Below are positions 44,908 through 54,325 of a stretch of 64,000 nt of DNA, piece after piece. The notes under the pieces are model-generated. The model made no database searches. It saw only the letters and a list, made by a program, of their open reading frames with translations, and was not told the DNA's origin. A program made the position numbers and the translations under genes. This DNA is from Psychrobacter immobilis (GTDB lineage Bacteria; Pseudomonadota; Gammaproteobacteria; Pseudomonadales; Moraxellaceae), in the NCBI RefSeq assembly GCF_904846185.1, contig NZ_CAJGZQ010000001.1, positions 124,001 to 188,000 of the forward strand, in the 5' to 3' direction. Position 1 is the first letter of the stretch. Each line of letters opens with the position of its first letter.

Positions 44908-46674
44908 ATGGTCGTTACAGCCGCTGTACTAGCTACCTTATTAAAAGACCCCCTAACTAAGGCTTTCAGTTGGACATTTATCGAAGCACTGAAAGGCACT
45001 CGCAATCAAAATATAGAAAATTCGCTCAAAACCCTTTCTACTAGAATAATTGAAGTAGTTAAGGTAAAGACCATCTACAAGGGCGATAAAAGTATTGATT
45101 TACATGAGTTCTATGTACCAACTAGAGTTAACAATGTTGGTACTAGAATTGAGTGTATATCAGACATAGATAGTCAATCCATTGTACTTGAAGGTACAGT
45201 TGGGCAAGGAAAGTCTATATTTATGCGTTACTTGACATATCAAGAAGCGCGTCAAAGTAAGAGGGTTCCAATTTTCTTTGAACTTCGTAGATTAGACGAT
45301 AATCAGAGCTTAGAAGAAGCGATTAGTTTAACAATAAATAATTGGATACATTTATTCTCTAAAGAACACTTTGTAAAAATTGCTGAGAGCGGCAACTTGG
45401 TGTTATTTCTTGACGGCTTTGATGAGCTACCTCATGAAACAGTTAAGAGGTTATTAAATGAAATTGAGGGATGGTGTGAACGTTATCCTGACATGCAATT
45501 GATTATCAGTGCAAGACCTGAATCTGAGATTCAAAAATCAAACTACTTTAAGGTTTACAAGCTTTCAAGCTATCGATTTCATGAGCAGTCTAAATTAATA
45601 GATAAATTAGTTGAAGAAGAAAAAAGCCGAGAAATTCTCAAACAGGCTATTAAAGATAGTACTCATGAAATTAAAGAGTTATTAACGACACCGTTGATGG
45701 TAACACTCTTTGTGATGACATACCGTGCATTATCAGATATACCAAAAAGTCAGTCTGAGTTCTATAAAGCACTGTTCTCTGTTTTGACATCGCGTCATGA
45801 TAAAACAAAGCCAGGTTATAAAAGACAACTTAGCTGTAATTTAAACGAATCACAGTTGCAAGGAGTTTTTGAAGAATTTTGCTACCTGACAGGTAATAAA
45901 AATAAGCTAATTCTTAGTTATGATGAAGCTATCGAAATAATTGAAAAATGTTTGGTTAATCAAAAAATTGGAGGTAGCCCTACAGATGTAATTGAGGATT
46001 TCTCTAAGGTAGTATGTTTATTACTTAAAGATGGATTAAACTACTCTTTTGTACATAAAAGCATTCAAGAATACTTTTATGCCAGTTTTATTTCGAAAAA
46101 ACCTGAACGAGCACAAGAGAAATTTTACTTAGAGTATTCAAAAAATATTCATTTATTTTACAAAATAAAAGAGGCAATTCAGTTCTTAAAGGAAGCTAGT
46201 AAATATAATTACTATAAATACTTTAGGCTACCTGTTATTGAAGAGTATATAGAGTTCTACCAAATAAGAAAAAACAGCAACACCATTCTTGATAACTTAC
46301 TGATTCATAAAATTTCCAACAATGAGTTAGAAATTCTTCTAGATGATAAAGGTGAAATACAATCTGGATTCTTTTGTGCTCCTAGAAGAATAGAGAATCT
46401 ATTAGGCACATATATTAAAGAGTTAATAATTGGAGACAACAAGAATTTTACTAGACTTGGCTATGGTAGAGTTGATGTTAAAAATGTGACTGATAAACAT
46501 TTTAAAATCGAAGGTTTTGAGAAAATAGAATGCCATTTAGACGAAGTTAGCTTAGAGAAATTAACGAAAGAAACACTTGAAATAGGCAATGAAATTATAA
46601 ATAACCGTGAAGAAATAATAAACTATATTAACCAGCAAGACGATATTGATATTGATGTAAGTGACCTCATGTGA
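44908..46674 (+). CDS. NACHT-domain NTPase, NLR-like candidate antiphage protein
   Basis: A STAND-type NTPase of 588 residues. Walker A is LEGTVGQGKSIFMRYLTYQE, Walker B LVLFLDGFDELPHETV, a sensor-type LIISARPESEI, the NACHT-specific ELLTTPLMVTLFVMTYR, and the winged-helix motif FVHKSIQEYFYASFI. The N-terminal 85 residues carry a small unfamiliar helical region (possible effector), and the C-terminal 190 residues have no leucine-rich or TPR repeats I can see. Bacterial NACHT proteins of this size include phage-defence proteins; that role here is inference. The gene is markedly AT-rich compared with gltX and stands alone between gltX and tRNA genes. Start ATG has AGGTGATG upstream. Confidence 0.85.
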   Translation: MVVTAAVLATLLKDPLTKAFSWTFIEALKGTRNQNIENSLKTLSTRIIEVVKVKTIYKGDKSIDLHEFYVPTRVNNVGTRIECISDIDSQSIVLEGTVGQGKSIFMRYLTYQEARQSKRVPIFFELRRLDDNQSLEEAISLTINNWIHLFSKEHFVKIAESGNLVLFLDGFDELPHETVKRLLNEIEGWCERYPDMQLIISARPESEIQKSNYFKVYKLSSYRFHEQSKLIDKLVEEEKSREILKQAIKDSTHEIKELLTTPLMVTLFVMTYRALSDIPKSQSEFYKALFSVLTSRHDKTKPGYKRQLSCNLNESQLQGVFEEFCYLTGNKNKLILSYDEAIEIIEKCLVNQKIGGSPTDVIEDFSKVVCLLLKDGLNYSFVHKSIQEYFYASFISKKPERAQEKFYLEYSKNIHLFYKIKEAIQFLKEASKYNYYKYFRLPVIEEYIEFYQIRKNSNTILDNLLIHKISNNELEILLDDKGEIQSGFFCAPRRIENLLGTYIKELIIGDNKNFTRLGYGRVDVKNVTDKHFKIEGFEKIECHLDEVSLEKLTKETLEIGNEIINNREEIINYINQQDDIDIDVSDLM

Positions 46675-46891
46675 AAATAGCAATTAATTTATAACTAGGC
46701 CATGTCAAAATAGCTATAGCGTGAACTGACATAATTCTTAGCAGATAATGAGTAGCACAAGAAAGTCTCTAAGCCACGTTCAAGCATATAACCTTGACAT
46801 TCAAATACATGACTTTTCGATACCGTAATATTTTTCTTAGTTAGCACTACTACTACCCTACTACTATTAAACACCTTAATTGGAAATAAAT

Positions 46892-47257
46892 ATGGCCGCC
46901 AAGACCGTCACGATAGAAAGTAAAGATTATGTCTTTAACACCCTGAAAGAAGCGCAGAATTACTACGACGCCATCGTAAAAGAGCTTTATGATGCAAAAC
47001 TTACCCTGACAAAAGGACAAGATTTTGAAGACTTAAAGTGGATATACAGCACCTACTGTCAATATACCAAGCAAAATGTAGATAAACTAATCGATTCTGA
47101 CATCATTGGCGTCAAAGGTATCAGCACAGTACAACAAAAAGGGGGACAATATATCCCCACAGAATGTTGTGCCATTATTTTTTCAGATGGCAGCGAAGAA
47201 GAGTTTTTCACCGATAAAGCTATCAAAGAGATCTCTCTTAAGCAAAATCCACGCTAA
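46892..47257 (+). CDS. Small DUF3223/DeCL-like protein
   Basis: A 121-residue protein. ATG 46892 is preferred, with GGAA upstream; a TTG four codons earlier is the longer option. The pattern VTIESKDYVFNTLKEAQNYY, then GQDFEDLKWIYSTY and IIFSDGSEEEFFTDKAIKEI reminds me of DUF3223 (DeCL) domains, found in bacteria and in plant chloroplast rRNA-maturation proteins. That assignment is recall, and no function is established in bacteria. It is monocistronic, placed just before two tRNA genes. Confidence 0.7.
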   Translation: MAAKTVTIESKDYVFNTLKEAQNYYDAIVKELYDAKLTLTKGQDFEDLKWIYSTYCQYTKQNVDKLIDSDIIGVKGISTVQQKGGQYIPTECCAIIFSDGSEEEFFTDKAIKEISLKQNPR

Positions 47258-47333
47258 TTTGGGCTTATTAAGTAACTAAAATAGCTTTAAACGCTTTTTT
47301 TCAAATATTTATGCATTATTTTTAAAATAGTAG

Positions 47334-47362
47334 TTGACAGGACTGCCGGTCTTGCATAAAAT
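47334..47362 (+). promoter_or_regulatory. Strong sigma-70 promoter for tRNA-Ala
   Basis: Consensus TTGACA (47334-47339), a 17-base spacer and TAAAAT (47357-47362) place the start about 10 bases before the mature tRNA-Ala 5' end. Confidence 0.85.
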
Positions 47363-47379
47363 ATGCACACTCTTAGCGA

Positions 47380-47455
47380 GGGGCTATAGCTCAGTTGGTA
47401 GAGCACTTGCATGGCATGCAAGGGGTCAACGGTTCGACTCCGTTTAGCTCCACCA
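47380..47455 (+). tRNA. tRNA-Ala (anticodon GGC)
   Basis: 76 bases including an encoded CCA. Acceptor arms GGGGCTA and TAGCTCC, a D-arm with AGCTCAGTTGGTAGAGC, an anticodon stem CTTGC/GCAAG with loop ATGGCAT (anticodon GGC), and a T-arm with GGTTCGACTCC. All four arms can form. It is behind a consensus promoter and 147 bases before tRNA-Glu, probably in the same transcript. Confidence 0.96.
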
Positions 47456-47602
47456 TACTATTTATTGCAACGCTCAGTACTACTGAAACGTAACCATAAA
47501 TACTCGCTAGTAGGACGATATCAGCACCTAGGCAATGCTTATTTATTAAGCTATCTGATATTGTGAAGTACCGTTGTAACCATTGGTTATAACACTCTAT
47601 GC

Positions 47603-47678
47603 GTCCCCATCGTCTAGAGGCCTAGGACACCGCCCTTTCACGGCGGTAACGGGGGTTCGAATCCCCCTGGGGACGCCA
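47603..47678 (+). tRNA. tRNA-Glu (anticodon TTC)
   Basis: 76 bases with encoded CCA. Acceptor arms GTCCCCA and TGGGGAC, anticodon stem CCGCC/GGCGG with loop CTTTCAC (anticodon TTC), T-arm with GGGGGTTCGAATCCCCC. A terminator follows at 47741. Confidence 0.96.
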
Positions 47679-47740
47679 CTATTCGGCGTCACTTGTTAGC
47701 ACTTTTGCTTAGCATCAGGTTAGACTAATAAGCGAACAAT

Positions 47741-47778
47741 AAAAAAGCCCAGTCATCATACGGTGACTGGGCTTTTTT
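47741..47778. terminator. Bidirectional terminator between tRNA-Glu and the convergent SH3-like gene
   Basis: AAAAAAGCCCAGTCA and TGACTGGGCTTTTTT form a perfect stem with A-run and T-run on the two sides, so it can serve both converging transcripts. Confidence 0.88.
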
Positions 47779-47838
47779 ATGTCTATTGGTTTTGTTATAT
47801 CCAGTTCATTATGGTTTGGATAAGCTGAAATTAATATA

Positions 47839-48138
47839 TCAACGATCATAACAAGAGACAAACTCTCTAATCGCCCAGCCCCAATGCCTGTATTCGCCCT
47901 TGTAATAGCCTTCTAAATATACCCACGGACGGTTTTTATTATCATAAGTGGTATCTGTGATATACACTTCGCGATCATTACGCAGCTTATTAATAACCTT
48001 GCCATTAGGCTCGTCGCGAATGTTTAGTGGAGTACCCGTCGGATCTGTTACTTTGCAAACTCTCTCGGCATGCGCGGCATTTATCCCAACAGTCGTGGCC
48101 AAAACAGATACAGCAATGGTATAAGCCAAACGTTTCAT
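47839..48138 (-). CDS. Small secreted SH3b-like protein
   Basis: 99 residues with a clear signal peptide (MKRLAYTIAVSVLATTVGIN, cleavage likely after AHA). The mature part of about 75 residues has the bacterial SH3 pattern: PLNIRDEPNGKVINKLRNDR, then YITDTTYDNKNRPWVYLEG and GWAIREFVSCYDR. Two cysteines may form a disulfide. SH3b domains often bind cell-wall material; no enzyme domain is present. It is monocistronic with its own terminator. Confidence 0.8.
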   Translation of the reverse strand: MKRLAYTIAVSVLATTVGINAAHAERVCKVTDPTGTPLNIRDEPNGKVINKLRNDREVYITDTTYDNKNRPWVYLEGYYKGEYRHWGWAIREFVSCYDR

Positions 48139-48422
48139 CTCAAATCCTCATTATCAACAAATGTCTTATTAATCTCTGATATCTTATCAGAGTTCACATT
48201 GCGGTATCTGCGATTTTATAAGATATTTACGTTTTATTGATTTTGATAAAGAGTTAAGCCATAACCTGCATTATAGTTTTTAATATCAGTATTTATTGAA
48301 TGATTTATTCTATTGCCAACCCTTACGATCCTCGCTACCATCAATCCTATAAGGATTTTATAGAATGTATAAATACTTTATAACATACAAACTTTTAGGC
48401 TTAACACAAGGACGTTTTAACC

Positions 48423-49076
48423 ATGTTCGGGATTGAGAACTATCTAGGGTTTATCATGGCAGCTATTTTGTTAAACCTGACCCCAGGCACGGACAGCATG
48501 TACATCATTACCCGTAGTATTTCGCAGGGGCAAACGGCAGGGTTTTATTCTGTGTTGGGTATTACTTCAGGCATTTTGGTGCATACGCTACTGGCTTCGC
48601 TAGGATTGTCCGTGTTGCTGGCTAACTCCCCTACGGCATTTATGCTCGTAAAATATATTGGTGCCAGCTATTTGTGCTATCTAGGCGTCAAAATGCTCAT
48701 AAGTAAACAACAGCCTTTGATAGCCGCGAGTTTGCAGGATGACGAGAAACCAAAGCCCGTTCAGCCTTTAGATCACTGGCAGATATATAAGCAAGGTGTG
48801 CTCACCAATACCTTTAATCCAAAAGTCGCATTATTCTTTTTGGCGTTCTTCCCTCAGTTTATCGATGCCAGTTATGCTCATAGCATGGTGTCGTTCGTCA
48901 TTTTAGGACTGACCTTTGCTGTCACTGGCTTTATATGGTGCTTATGCTTAGCATTATTGGCGTCAAAATTCAGTGAAAATCTGAGAAAAAAGCCCTCTAT
49001 CGAAGCCATTTTAAACAAGATAAGCGGTGTGGTATTTATTGGCTTAGGAATTAGGCTGTTGACTGAGAAGGGTTGA
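48423..49076 (+). CDS. LysE/RhtB-family amino-acid exporter
   Basis: A 217-residue inner-membrane protein with about six hydrophobic helices. The signature near the start is AAILLNLTPGTDSMYIITRS, the family's conserved TPGPD-like motif, then GILVHTLLASLGLS and GASYLCYLGVKMLISK, and TNTFNPKVALFFLAFFPQF. It probably exports an amino acid or small amine; the substrate cannot be read. ATG 48423 follows a GGACG-type site. Confidence 0.9.
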   Translation: MFGIENYLGFIMAAILLNLTPGTDSMYIITRSISQGQTAGFYSVLGITSGILVHTLLASLGLSVLLANSPTAFMLVKYIGASYLCYLGVKMLISKQQPLIAASLQDDEKPKPVQPLDHWQIYKQGVLTNTFNPKVALFFLAFFPQFIDASYAHSMVSFVILGLTFAVTGFIWCLCLALLASKFSENLRKKPSIEAILNKISGVVFIGLGIRLLTEKG

Positions 49077-49108
49077 AACCATTGGAATAAATAGCAGAGG
49101 AAATAATC

Positions 49109-49567
49109 ATGAACGATGATACTAAGCAAAAAATCACTTTATTACTTGAAGAGTTAATTAATACTCCATGCTCAGAGTCAAGGCAAGTAGCAATAAAGCA
49201 TGAACTAGACAAACTGTCTCCTGACCCATTTTGGAGTGACTATATATTCTGGAGTGATGAATATGTAAACGAAGACTTAAGTATCCATTATGAGAAATTT
49301 TTTGATAAAATTTCTGAGTATCCAAATTCTCATGAGTATAAAACAAAAAGTCGCATTTTAGAGTTGGCTCAAAAACTTGTCATTAGAGATTTTTCTGAAA
49401 TTAGTGAAGGTGATATCGTAAATGAAATCAATGAACTGTCTCCTGATATCAGTTGGACGAATTATCTTTTTGTCGATAAGACCTGCTTAAACAATGACGG
49501 CAGTATCAATAAAGAAGCATTCTTAAATAAAGTATTTAAGGAGAGCTGGAATGAAAACTTTAGATAG
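49109..49567 (+). CDS. Unknown protein made of an internal tandem duplication
   Basis: A 152-residue acidic protein of no family I recognise. It consists of two related halves of about 70 residues: ELDKLSPDPFWSDYIFWSDE in the first and EINELSPDISWTNYLFVDKT in the second, each preceded by a helix (LLEELI; LAQKLV) and followed by a helix with EKFFDKI or EAFLNKV. This points to duplication of a small helical domain. Such two-repeat proteins can be immunity proteins or binding modules, but there is no toxin neighbour. It follows the LysE-type gene by 32 bases on the same strand. Confidence 0.7.
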   Translation: MNDDTKQKITLLLEELINTPCSESRQVAIKHELDKLSPDPFWSDYIFWSDEYVNEDLSIHYEKFFDKISEYPNSHEYKTKSRILELAQKLVIRDFSEISEGDIVNEINELSPDISWTNYLFVDKTCLNNDGSINKEAFLNKVFKESWNENFR

Positions 49568-49615
49568 TTCATTGAAATAGATTTGCAGATACGTGCTTCC
49601 CTTTTCCCAAATAAT

Positions 49616-49657
49616 AAAAAAGCCCAATCCCCTACTTTGACTGGGATTGGGCTTTTT
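49616..49657. terminator. Bidirectional terminator between the duplicated-domain gene and acnA
   Basis: AAAAAAGCCCAATCCC and GGGATTGGGCTTTTT form a long stem flanked by A-run and T-run. It is positioned to end both the plus-strand gene and the convergent acnA. Confidence 0.88.
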
Positions 49658-49680
49658 ATCATTCTAAGCTCAATTGACTA

Positions 49681-52479
49681 TTACGCTGCGTTTTTGCTCT
49701 CAGCAGCCAATTGACGTAGCACATAGTGCAACACGCCACCATGACGCACGTACTCACGCTCTTTTGGCGTCTGGAGCATGACATTGACATCAAAGCTCTC
49801 AGACGAACCATCGGCACGTGTGGCCGTGACTTTGGCGGTCTTGCTTTCGCCATTATCTAGACCTGTAATACTAAGCACTTCTGAGCCGTCCAGTTTATAG
49901 GTATCAGCATTTTCACCCTCTTTAAAGGTCAATGGCAATACACCCATACCGACGAGGTTTGAGCGGTGAATACGCTCAAACGAGCTGGTCAATACTGCTT
50001 TTACGCCAAGCAAAATCGTACCCTTCGCTGCCCAGTCACGGCTAGAGCCAGAGCCATATTCTGCACCGCCAAGTACCACGAGCGGACGCTTGTCTTCTTT
50101 ATACTTCATTGCCGCATCATAGATGGCCATTTCTTCGCCGTCTTGTAGAGTGGCGCTATCGCCGTTGAAGTAATAAGTATAGCCGCCCTCTTTGCCAGCC
50201 ATCATGGTATTTTTGATACGGATATTGGCAAAGGTGCCGCGCGTCATGACTGCATCATTACCACGGCGTGAGCCATAGCTATTGAAGTCGGCTTGCATCA
50301 CACCGCGCTCTTGCAAGTACTTACCTGCTGGCGAATCTGGATCGATATTACCAGCTGGTGAGATATGGTCAGTGGTGATTGAATCACCGAACAACCCTAA
50401 GATGCGTGCGCCTTCGATATCAGGAATACCTTCTGGCTCCATGGTCATACCATCAAAGAACGGCGGGTTTTTGATATAAGTAGACGCTTCGCTCCACGGA
50501 TACAACTGGCTATCGGCTGAGCTAATGGCGTTCCAGGCGGCACTACCGTCAAACACTTCGCCGTAGTTTTTGCGGAACATATCCGCATCGATATTATTGG
50601 CAATCAGCTCATTGATCTCATCTGACGTTGGCCAAATATCTTTTAAGAAGACATCTTTGCCATCTTGATCTTGTCCTAACGGCTGCGTCGTTAAGTCAAT
50701 ATCAACCGTACCTGCCAACGCATAAGCCACTACCAATGGTGGTGACGCCAAATAACTGGCTTTTACGTGCGAGTGGATACGACCTTCAAAGTTACGGTTA
50801 CCTGACAACACGGCAGCAGCGACTAAGTCTTTTTCTTCGATACCTTTTTCAATCGACTCTAAGAGTGGTCCTGAGTTACCGATACACGTGGTACAACCAT
50901 AACCCACTAAATAGAAGCCTGTTTTTTCAAGCTCATCCATTAACTTAGATTTTTCAAGATAATCGGTGACGACTTTCGAACCGGGAGCTAATGAAGTTTT
51001 GACCCAAGGCTTGGCTTTTAGACCTTTTGCAGCAGCTTTTTTCGCCACCAAGCCCGCGCCAATCATCACCGCAGGGTTTGAGGTATTGGTACATGAGGTA
51101 ATCGCTGCGATAACGACAGAACCATCACGCAATTTATGGCTCTTATCATCGATATTGACGTCAGAGAAAACATTAGGCTTAGCATAGAGTCTATCCGCTT
51201 GCTCTTGCTCGCCGCCTTCTTCATCAAAGCGTACCTTGCCTTCGACTTCTGACTTGCGGTCTTTGGTCATTTTTTCTAAAGTTTCACCAAATTTTTCGTG
51301 CATATCAGATAGATTGATACGCTGCTGTGGCAAATTCGGACCGGCAAGTGCAGGCTGTACCGATGATAAATCGAGCTCTAACTTACTTGAATAAGTCGCT
51401 GCTGGCGTATCGGCATCGTGCCATAAGCCTTGCGCCTTGGCATACTTTTCGACCAATTCAATCTGGCTTTCTTCACGACCTGATAGACGCAAATAATCAA
51501 TCGCCATTTGGTCAATCGGGAAAATACCACAGGTTGCACCGTATTCTGGCGACATATTGGCAATCGTCGCACGATCTGCCAGTGGCATACTGTGTAAGCC
51601 TTCGCCATAAAACTCAACGAATTTACCAACCACACCATGCGCACGCAGCATTTCAACCACACGCAACACCAAATCCGTCGCAGTAACGCCTTCAGTGAGT
51701 TTACCTTTTAGCTCAAAGCCAACCACTTGTGGAATCAGCATCGATGACGGTTGACCGAGCATCGCTGCCTCCGCTTCAATACCGCCGACACCCCAACCAA
51801 GCACGCCAATACCATTAATCATCGTCGTGTGGCTGTCCGTACCAAATACCGTATCAGGATAAGCCGTCAGCTCACTTGTACCATCAACATTGACATCAGC
51901 AGCCATTACAACACGAGCTAAGTATTCAAGGTTAACCTGATGCACAATACCCGTCGCTGGTGGTACTACTACAAAGTTTTTAAACGCATTGCGACCCCAA
52001 TGCAGGAATTCATAACGTTCATTGTTACGTTTAAATTCAATTTTTTCGTTCAAGTCTAGTGCATCTTCTCGGCCATAAGCATCAACTTGTACAGAGTGAT
52101 CGACGACCAATTCACTCGGGATAAAGGGGTTAATTTGCTCAGCTTTACCGCCAAGCTCAACCACGGCATCACGCATGGCTGCCAAATCGACAACTGACGG
52201 CACACCAGTAAAGTCTTGCAGGACTACACGGGCTGGCATAAAGGCGATCTCTTTTGACGCTTCTGCGCCTGCGTCCCAGTTGGCAACGGCTTCGATGTGG
52301 TTTTTGCCGACAGATTGACCATCATCTTCATTACGTAATAGGTTTTCTAAGACGATTTTCATACAAAATGGCAATTTGCTGATGTGCTCGAAAGTTTCGG
52401 TCAGCTTTGGCAAACTGTAATAGGCATGTTCCTTGCCATCGACCGTAATGGTGTCTTTTACATTAAAAATATCACTCAT
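49681..52479 (-). CDS. acnA: Aconitate hydratase A
   Basis: Interconverts citrate and isocitrate with a [4Fe-4S] cluster in the TCA cycle. The 932-residue protein is slightly longer than the usual 890-900. Conserved blocks: ARVVLQDFTGVPSVVDLAAM, GTDSHTTMINGIGVLGWGVG, cluster cysteines in ITSCTNTSNP and YGCTTCIGNSG, and the swivel-domain GAEYGSGSSRDWAAKGTILL. An acidic insert near residue 410 (GEVEGKVRFDEEGGEQEQAD region) accounts for the length. It is monocistronic. Confidence 0.96.
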   Translation of the reverse strand: MSDIFNVKDTITVDGKEHAYYSLPKLTETFEHISKLPFCMKIVLENLLRNEDDGQSVGKNHIEAVANWDAGAEASKEIAFMPARVVLQDFTGVPSVVDLAAMRDAVVELGGKAEQINPFIPSELVVDHSVQVDAYGREDALDLNEKIEFKRNNERYEFLHWGRNAFKNFVVVPPATGIVHQVNLEYLARVVMAADVNVDGTSELTAYPDTVFGTDSHTTMINGIGVLGWGVGGIEAEAAMLGQPSSMLIPQVVGFELKGKLTEGVTATDLVLRVVEMLRAHGVVGKFVEFYGEGLHSMPLADRATIANMSPEYGATCGIFPIDQMAIDYLRLSGREESQIELVEKYAKAQGLWHDADTPAATYSSKLELDLSSVQPALAGPNLPQQRINLSDMHEKFGETLEKMTKDRKSEVEGKVRFDEEGGEQEQADRLYAKPNVFSDVNIDDKSHKLRDGSVVIAAITSCTNTSNPAVMIGAGLVAKKAAAKGLKAKPWVKTSLAPGSKVVTDYLEKSKLMDELEKTGFYLVGYGCTTCIGNSGPLLESIEKGIEEKDLVAAAVLSGNRNFEGRIHSHVKASYLASPPLVVAYALAGTVDIDLTTQPLGQDQDGKDVFLKDIWPTSDEINELIANNIDADMFRKNYGEVFDGSAAWNAISSADSQLYPWSEASTYIKNPPFFDGMTMEPEGIPDIEGARILGLFGDSITTDHISPAGNIDPDSPAGKYLQERGVMQADFNSYGSRRGNDAVMTRGTFANIRIKNTMMAGKEGGYTYYFNGDSATLQDGEEMAIYDAAMKYKEDKRPLVVLGGAEYGSGSSRDWAAKGTILLGVKAVLTSSFERIHRSNLVGMGVLPLTFKEGENADTYKLDGSEVLSITGLDNGESKTAKVTATRADGSSESFDVNVMLQTPKEREYVRHGGVLHYVLRQLAAESKNAA

Positions 52480-52939
52480 GATAGCTTCCTTATCGTTGTT
52501 ATAGATCCTAAGCCCAAACGGTTATAGGTTTATGCTGAGGATTGGTGGCTAGATAGATGATTGTACGAGTTGTATTCAAAATCGTTATTATTTGACACAA
52601 TACAATATAAAGTTGAGTTAACAAAATAGCTAAGCGACTCTTTAGGACTTAACAATAACGCTCTTTTACCATAACAAAACGGAGGCGCTTTGTTAACGTC
52701 TAGACGTTGTCAAATCGTGGCATAATCGTAAACGTAACAAGGGTTTAACGTTCTATTATTAAGTATCAATATATTTTCCAAAGAAATATTAGAATCAAAG
52801 GTAGTGGGTAAACCGGTCGCGGCATACGAACCTTATCTATTAGACGTTTGGCTGCGCTATGCTATTATGGTGCGCTTTTTTACCGCTAGGCAAACGCCTC
52901 GAAACAATCGTTTCGCGCGCTACTTATTGATGAGTTTTT
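52480..52939. other. Divergent intergenic region, acnA and the membrane hydrolase gene
   Basis: About 460 bases holding the promoters of acnA (left) and the YdjM-like gene (right). I see no clear operator palindrome, small RNA signature or reading frame. A CGCTTTGTTAACG-type partial palindrome lies near 52690. Confidence 0.4.
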
Positions 52940-53656
52940 ATGGCAAATTTTAACACCCACCTGAATGTTGCATTCATGGTCAGTGGTACGCTCAGTTTGA
53001 CAGTTTATAAAGCGGGATTGATTGATGATTCGGGGTTTTTAGTTTGCGTGGCGCTCGGCACTATCGGTGGGCTGCTGCCTGATTTGGATTCTGACAACTC
53101 CACACCGATTAAACTTGGCTTTAATATCACCTCATTTATTTTTGCCTTTGGTTTGGTCATGCATTGGCGCAGTGAGCTGAGTTTGCTCGCCCTGATTGCA
53201 TTATGGCTAGCAGGCTACGGCTTTATGCGTTATGTGGTTTTCTCTATTTTTACCAACATGACCGTGCATCGCGGTGTGATTCACTCCGTGCCTTATATGG
53301 CAATTTTGGGTTTGGGGCTGACCTATTTAAGCTACTACGTATTGCACCTCCCACTGACGGCAAGCTGGTTTTACGGTTTATTTTTATTCGGTGGCGCGCT
53401 AGTGCATTTGACATTGGACGAGTTATATAGCGTCAATTTATCCAATATGAAAATGAAGCGCTCATCAGGTACAGCGATGAAGTTTTATCAACCTAAAGAT
53501 AAGTGGTGGTATTTATTACTATATACACTGCTCGCCATGTTGGTCTATTTTGCCCCGCCGTTTGATGCGTTTTGGCAGCAGCTGCGTGACCCAGCACCAT
53601 GGGCACAACTAAAAGTTGGCATATTGCCAGAACTGATAAAAAGCATGCTGCGATAA
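52940..53656 (+). CDS. YdjM-like membrane-bound metal-dependent hydrolase family protein
   Basis: A 238-residue inner-membrane protein with five or six hydrophobic segments. Family features: an N-terminal NFNTHLNVAFMVSG with a histidine, GTIGGLLPDLDSDNSTPIKL (the conserved LPDLD), NMTVHRGVIHSVPYMAILGL (histidines) and GALVHLTLDELYSVNL. These acidic and histidine residues look like metal ligands. E. coli YdjM is LexA-regulated; no SOS box was noticed here. The function is uncertain. Confidence 0.82.
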   Translation: MANFNTHLNVAFMVSGTLSLTVYKAGLIDDSGFLVCVALGTIGGLLPDLDSDNSTPIKLGFNITSFIFAFGLVMHWRSELSLLALIALWLAGYGFMRYVVFSIFTNMTVHRGVIHSVPYMAILGLGLTYLSYYVLHLPLTASWFYGLFLFGGALVHLTLDELYSVNLSNMKMKRSSGTAMKFYQPKDKWWYLLLYTLLAMLVYFAPPFDAFWQQLRDPAPWAQLKVGILPELIKSMLR

Positions 53657-53702
53657 AGATAACGGTAAAGCAGTAAAACCCAAGCAAAAATGAGAATAAA
53701 AC

Positions 53703-54290
53703 ATGCAACCTAATCTACACGTTTGCCCTTGCCAAATTCATCCATCATCAAACGCTATCAGCTCACCACTACTGTATAAAGATTGCTGTCAGCCTTATCA
53801 TGAGGCTGTTTATAATGATGCTCTTTATAATGGTGAGGTTGGCAAAACAGATGATATAAAAGCGGAGACAGCCGAACGTCTTATGCGGTCGCGTTATAGC
53901 GCCTTTGTGTTGATTAAGCCAGACTATATCGTCAAGACTACGCTACCCGCGCAGCAAGACTTGTTGGATATCAAGGCGATTGAATCGTGGGCAAAAGAGA
54001 CGAATTGGGCAGGATTAGAAATCGTAGCGCACACGCCAAAGCTAGGCAAACGCCATGCGCAAGTTGAGTTTAAGGCTTATTTCAAGCCAACTAATAATGC
54101 AAGTACTTTAGAAGAGAAAGTGCAGGCGCATCATGAATTGTCTGCCTTTGTGAAGGTGACAGACAAAATCAATAATGATGCACACTGGTACTTTTTAGAT
54201 CCGACTGTTTCAATGTCTGTGACGCAAAAGCAGCCGTGTGTTTGTGGTTCAGGTGAAAAGTTTAAGCGGTGTTGCGGCGCTTATATCTAA
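53703..54290 (+). CDS. ychJ: YchJ-family protein with SEC-C metal-binding motif
   Basis: 195 residues. An N-terminal cysteine cluster (HVCPCQIHPSS then YKDCCQPYHE), the central NTF2-like region typical of the family (TAERLMRSRYSAFVLIKPDY, then ESWAKETNWAGLEIVAHTPK), and a C-terminal SEC-C motif PCVCGSGEKFKRCCG that binds zinc. The role of YchJ is not established; SEC-C motifs resemble the SecB-binding end of SecA. It follows the YdjM-like gene closely on the same strand. Confidence 0.85.
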   Translation: MQPNLHVCPCQIHPSSNAISSPLLYKDCCQPYHEAVYNDALYNGEVGKTDDIKAETAERLMRSRYSAFVLIKPDYIVKTTLPAQQDLLDIKAIESWAKETNWAGLEIVAHTPKLGKRHAQVEFKAYFKPTNNASTLEEKVQAHHELSAFVKVTDKINNDAHWYFLDPTVSMSVTQKQPCVCGSGEKFKRCCGAYI

Positions 54291-54325
54291 CTGATATTTA
54301 GTCAATATTAAATATTTTATAACTT

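Noticed and set aside
47380-47678. Attachment site duplication of the tRNA genes marking a genomic island
   Set aside because: Neither tRNA 3' end is repeated near the NACHT gene or elsewhere in the window that I could find, and no integrase is present.
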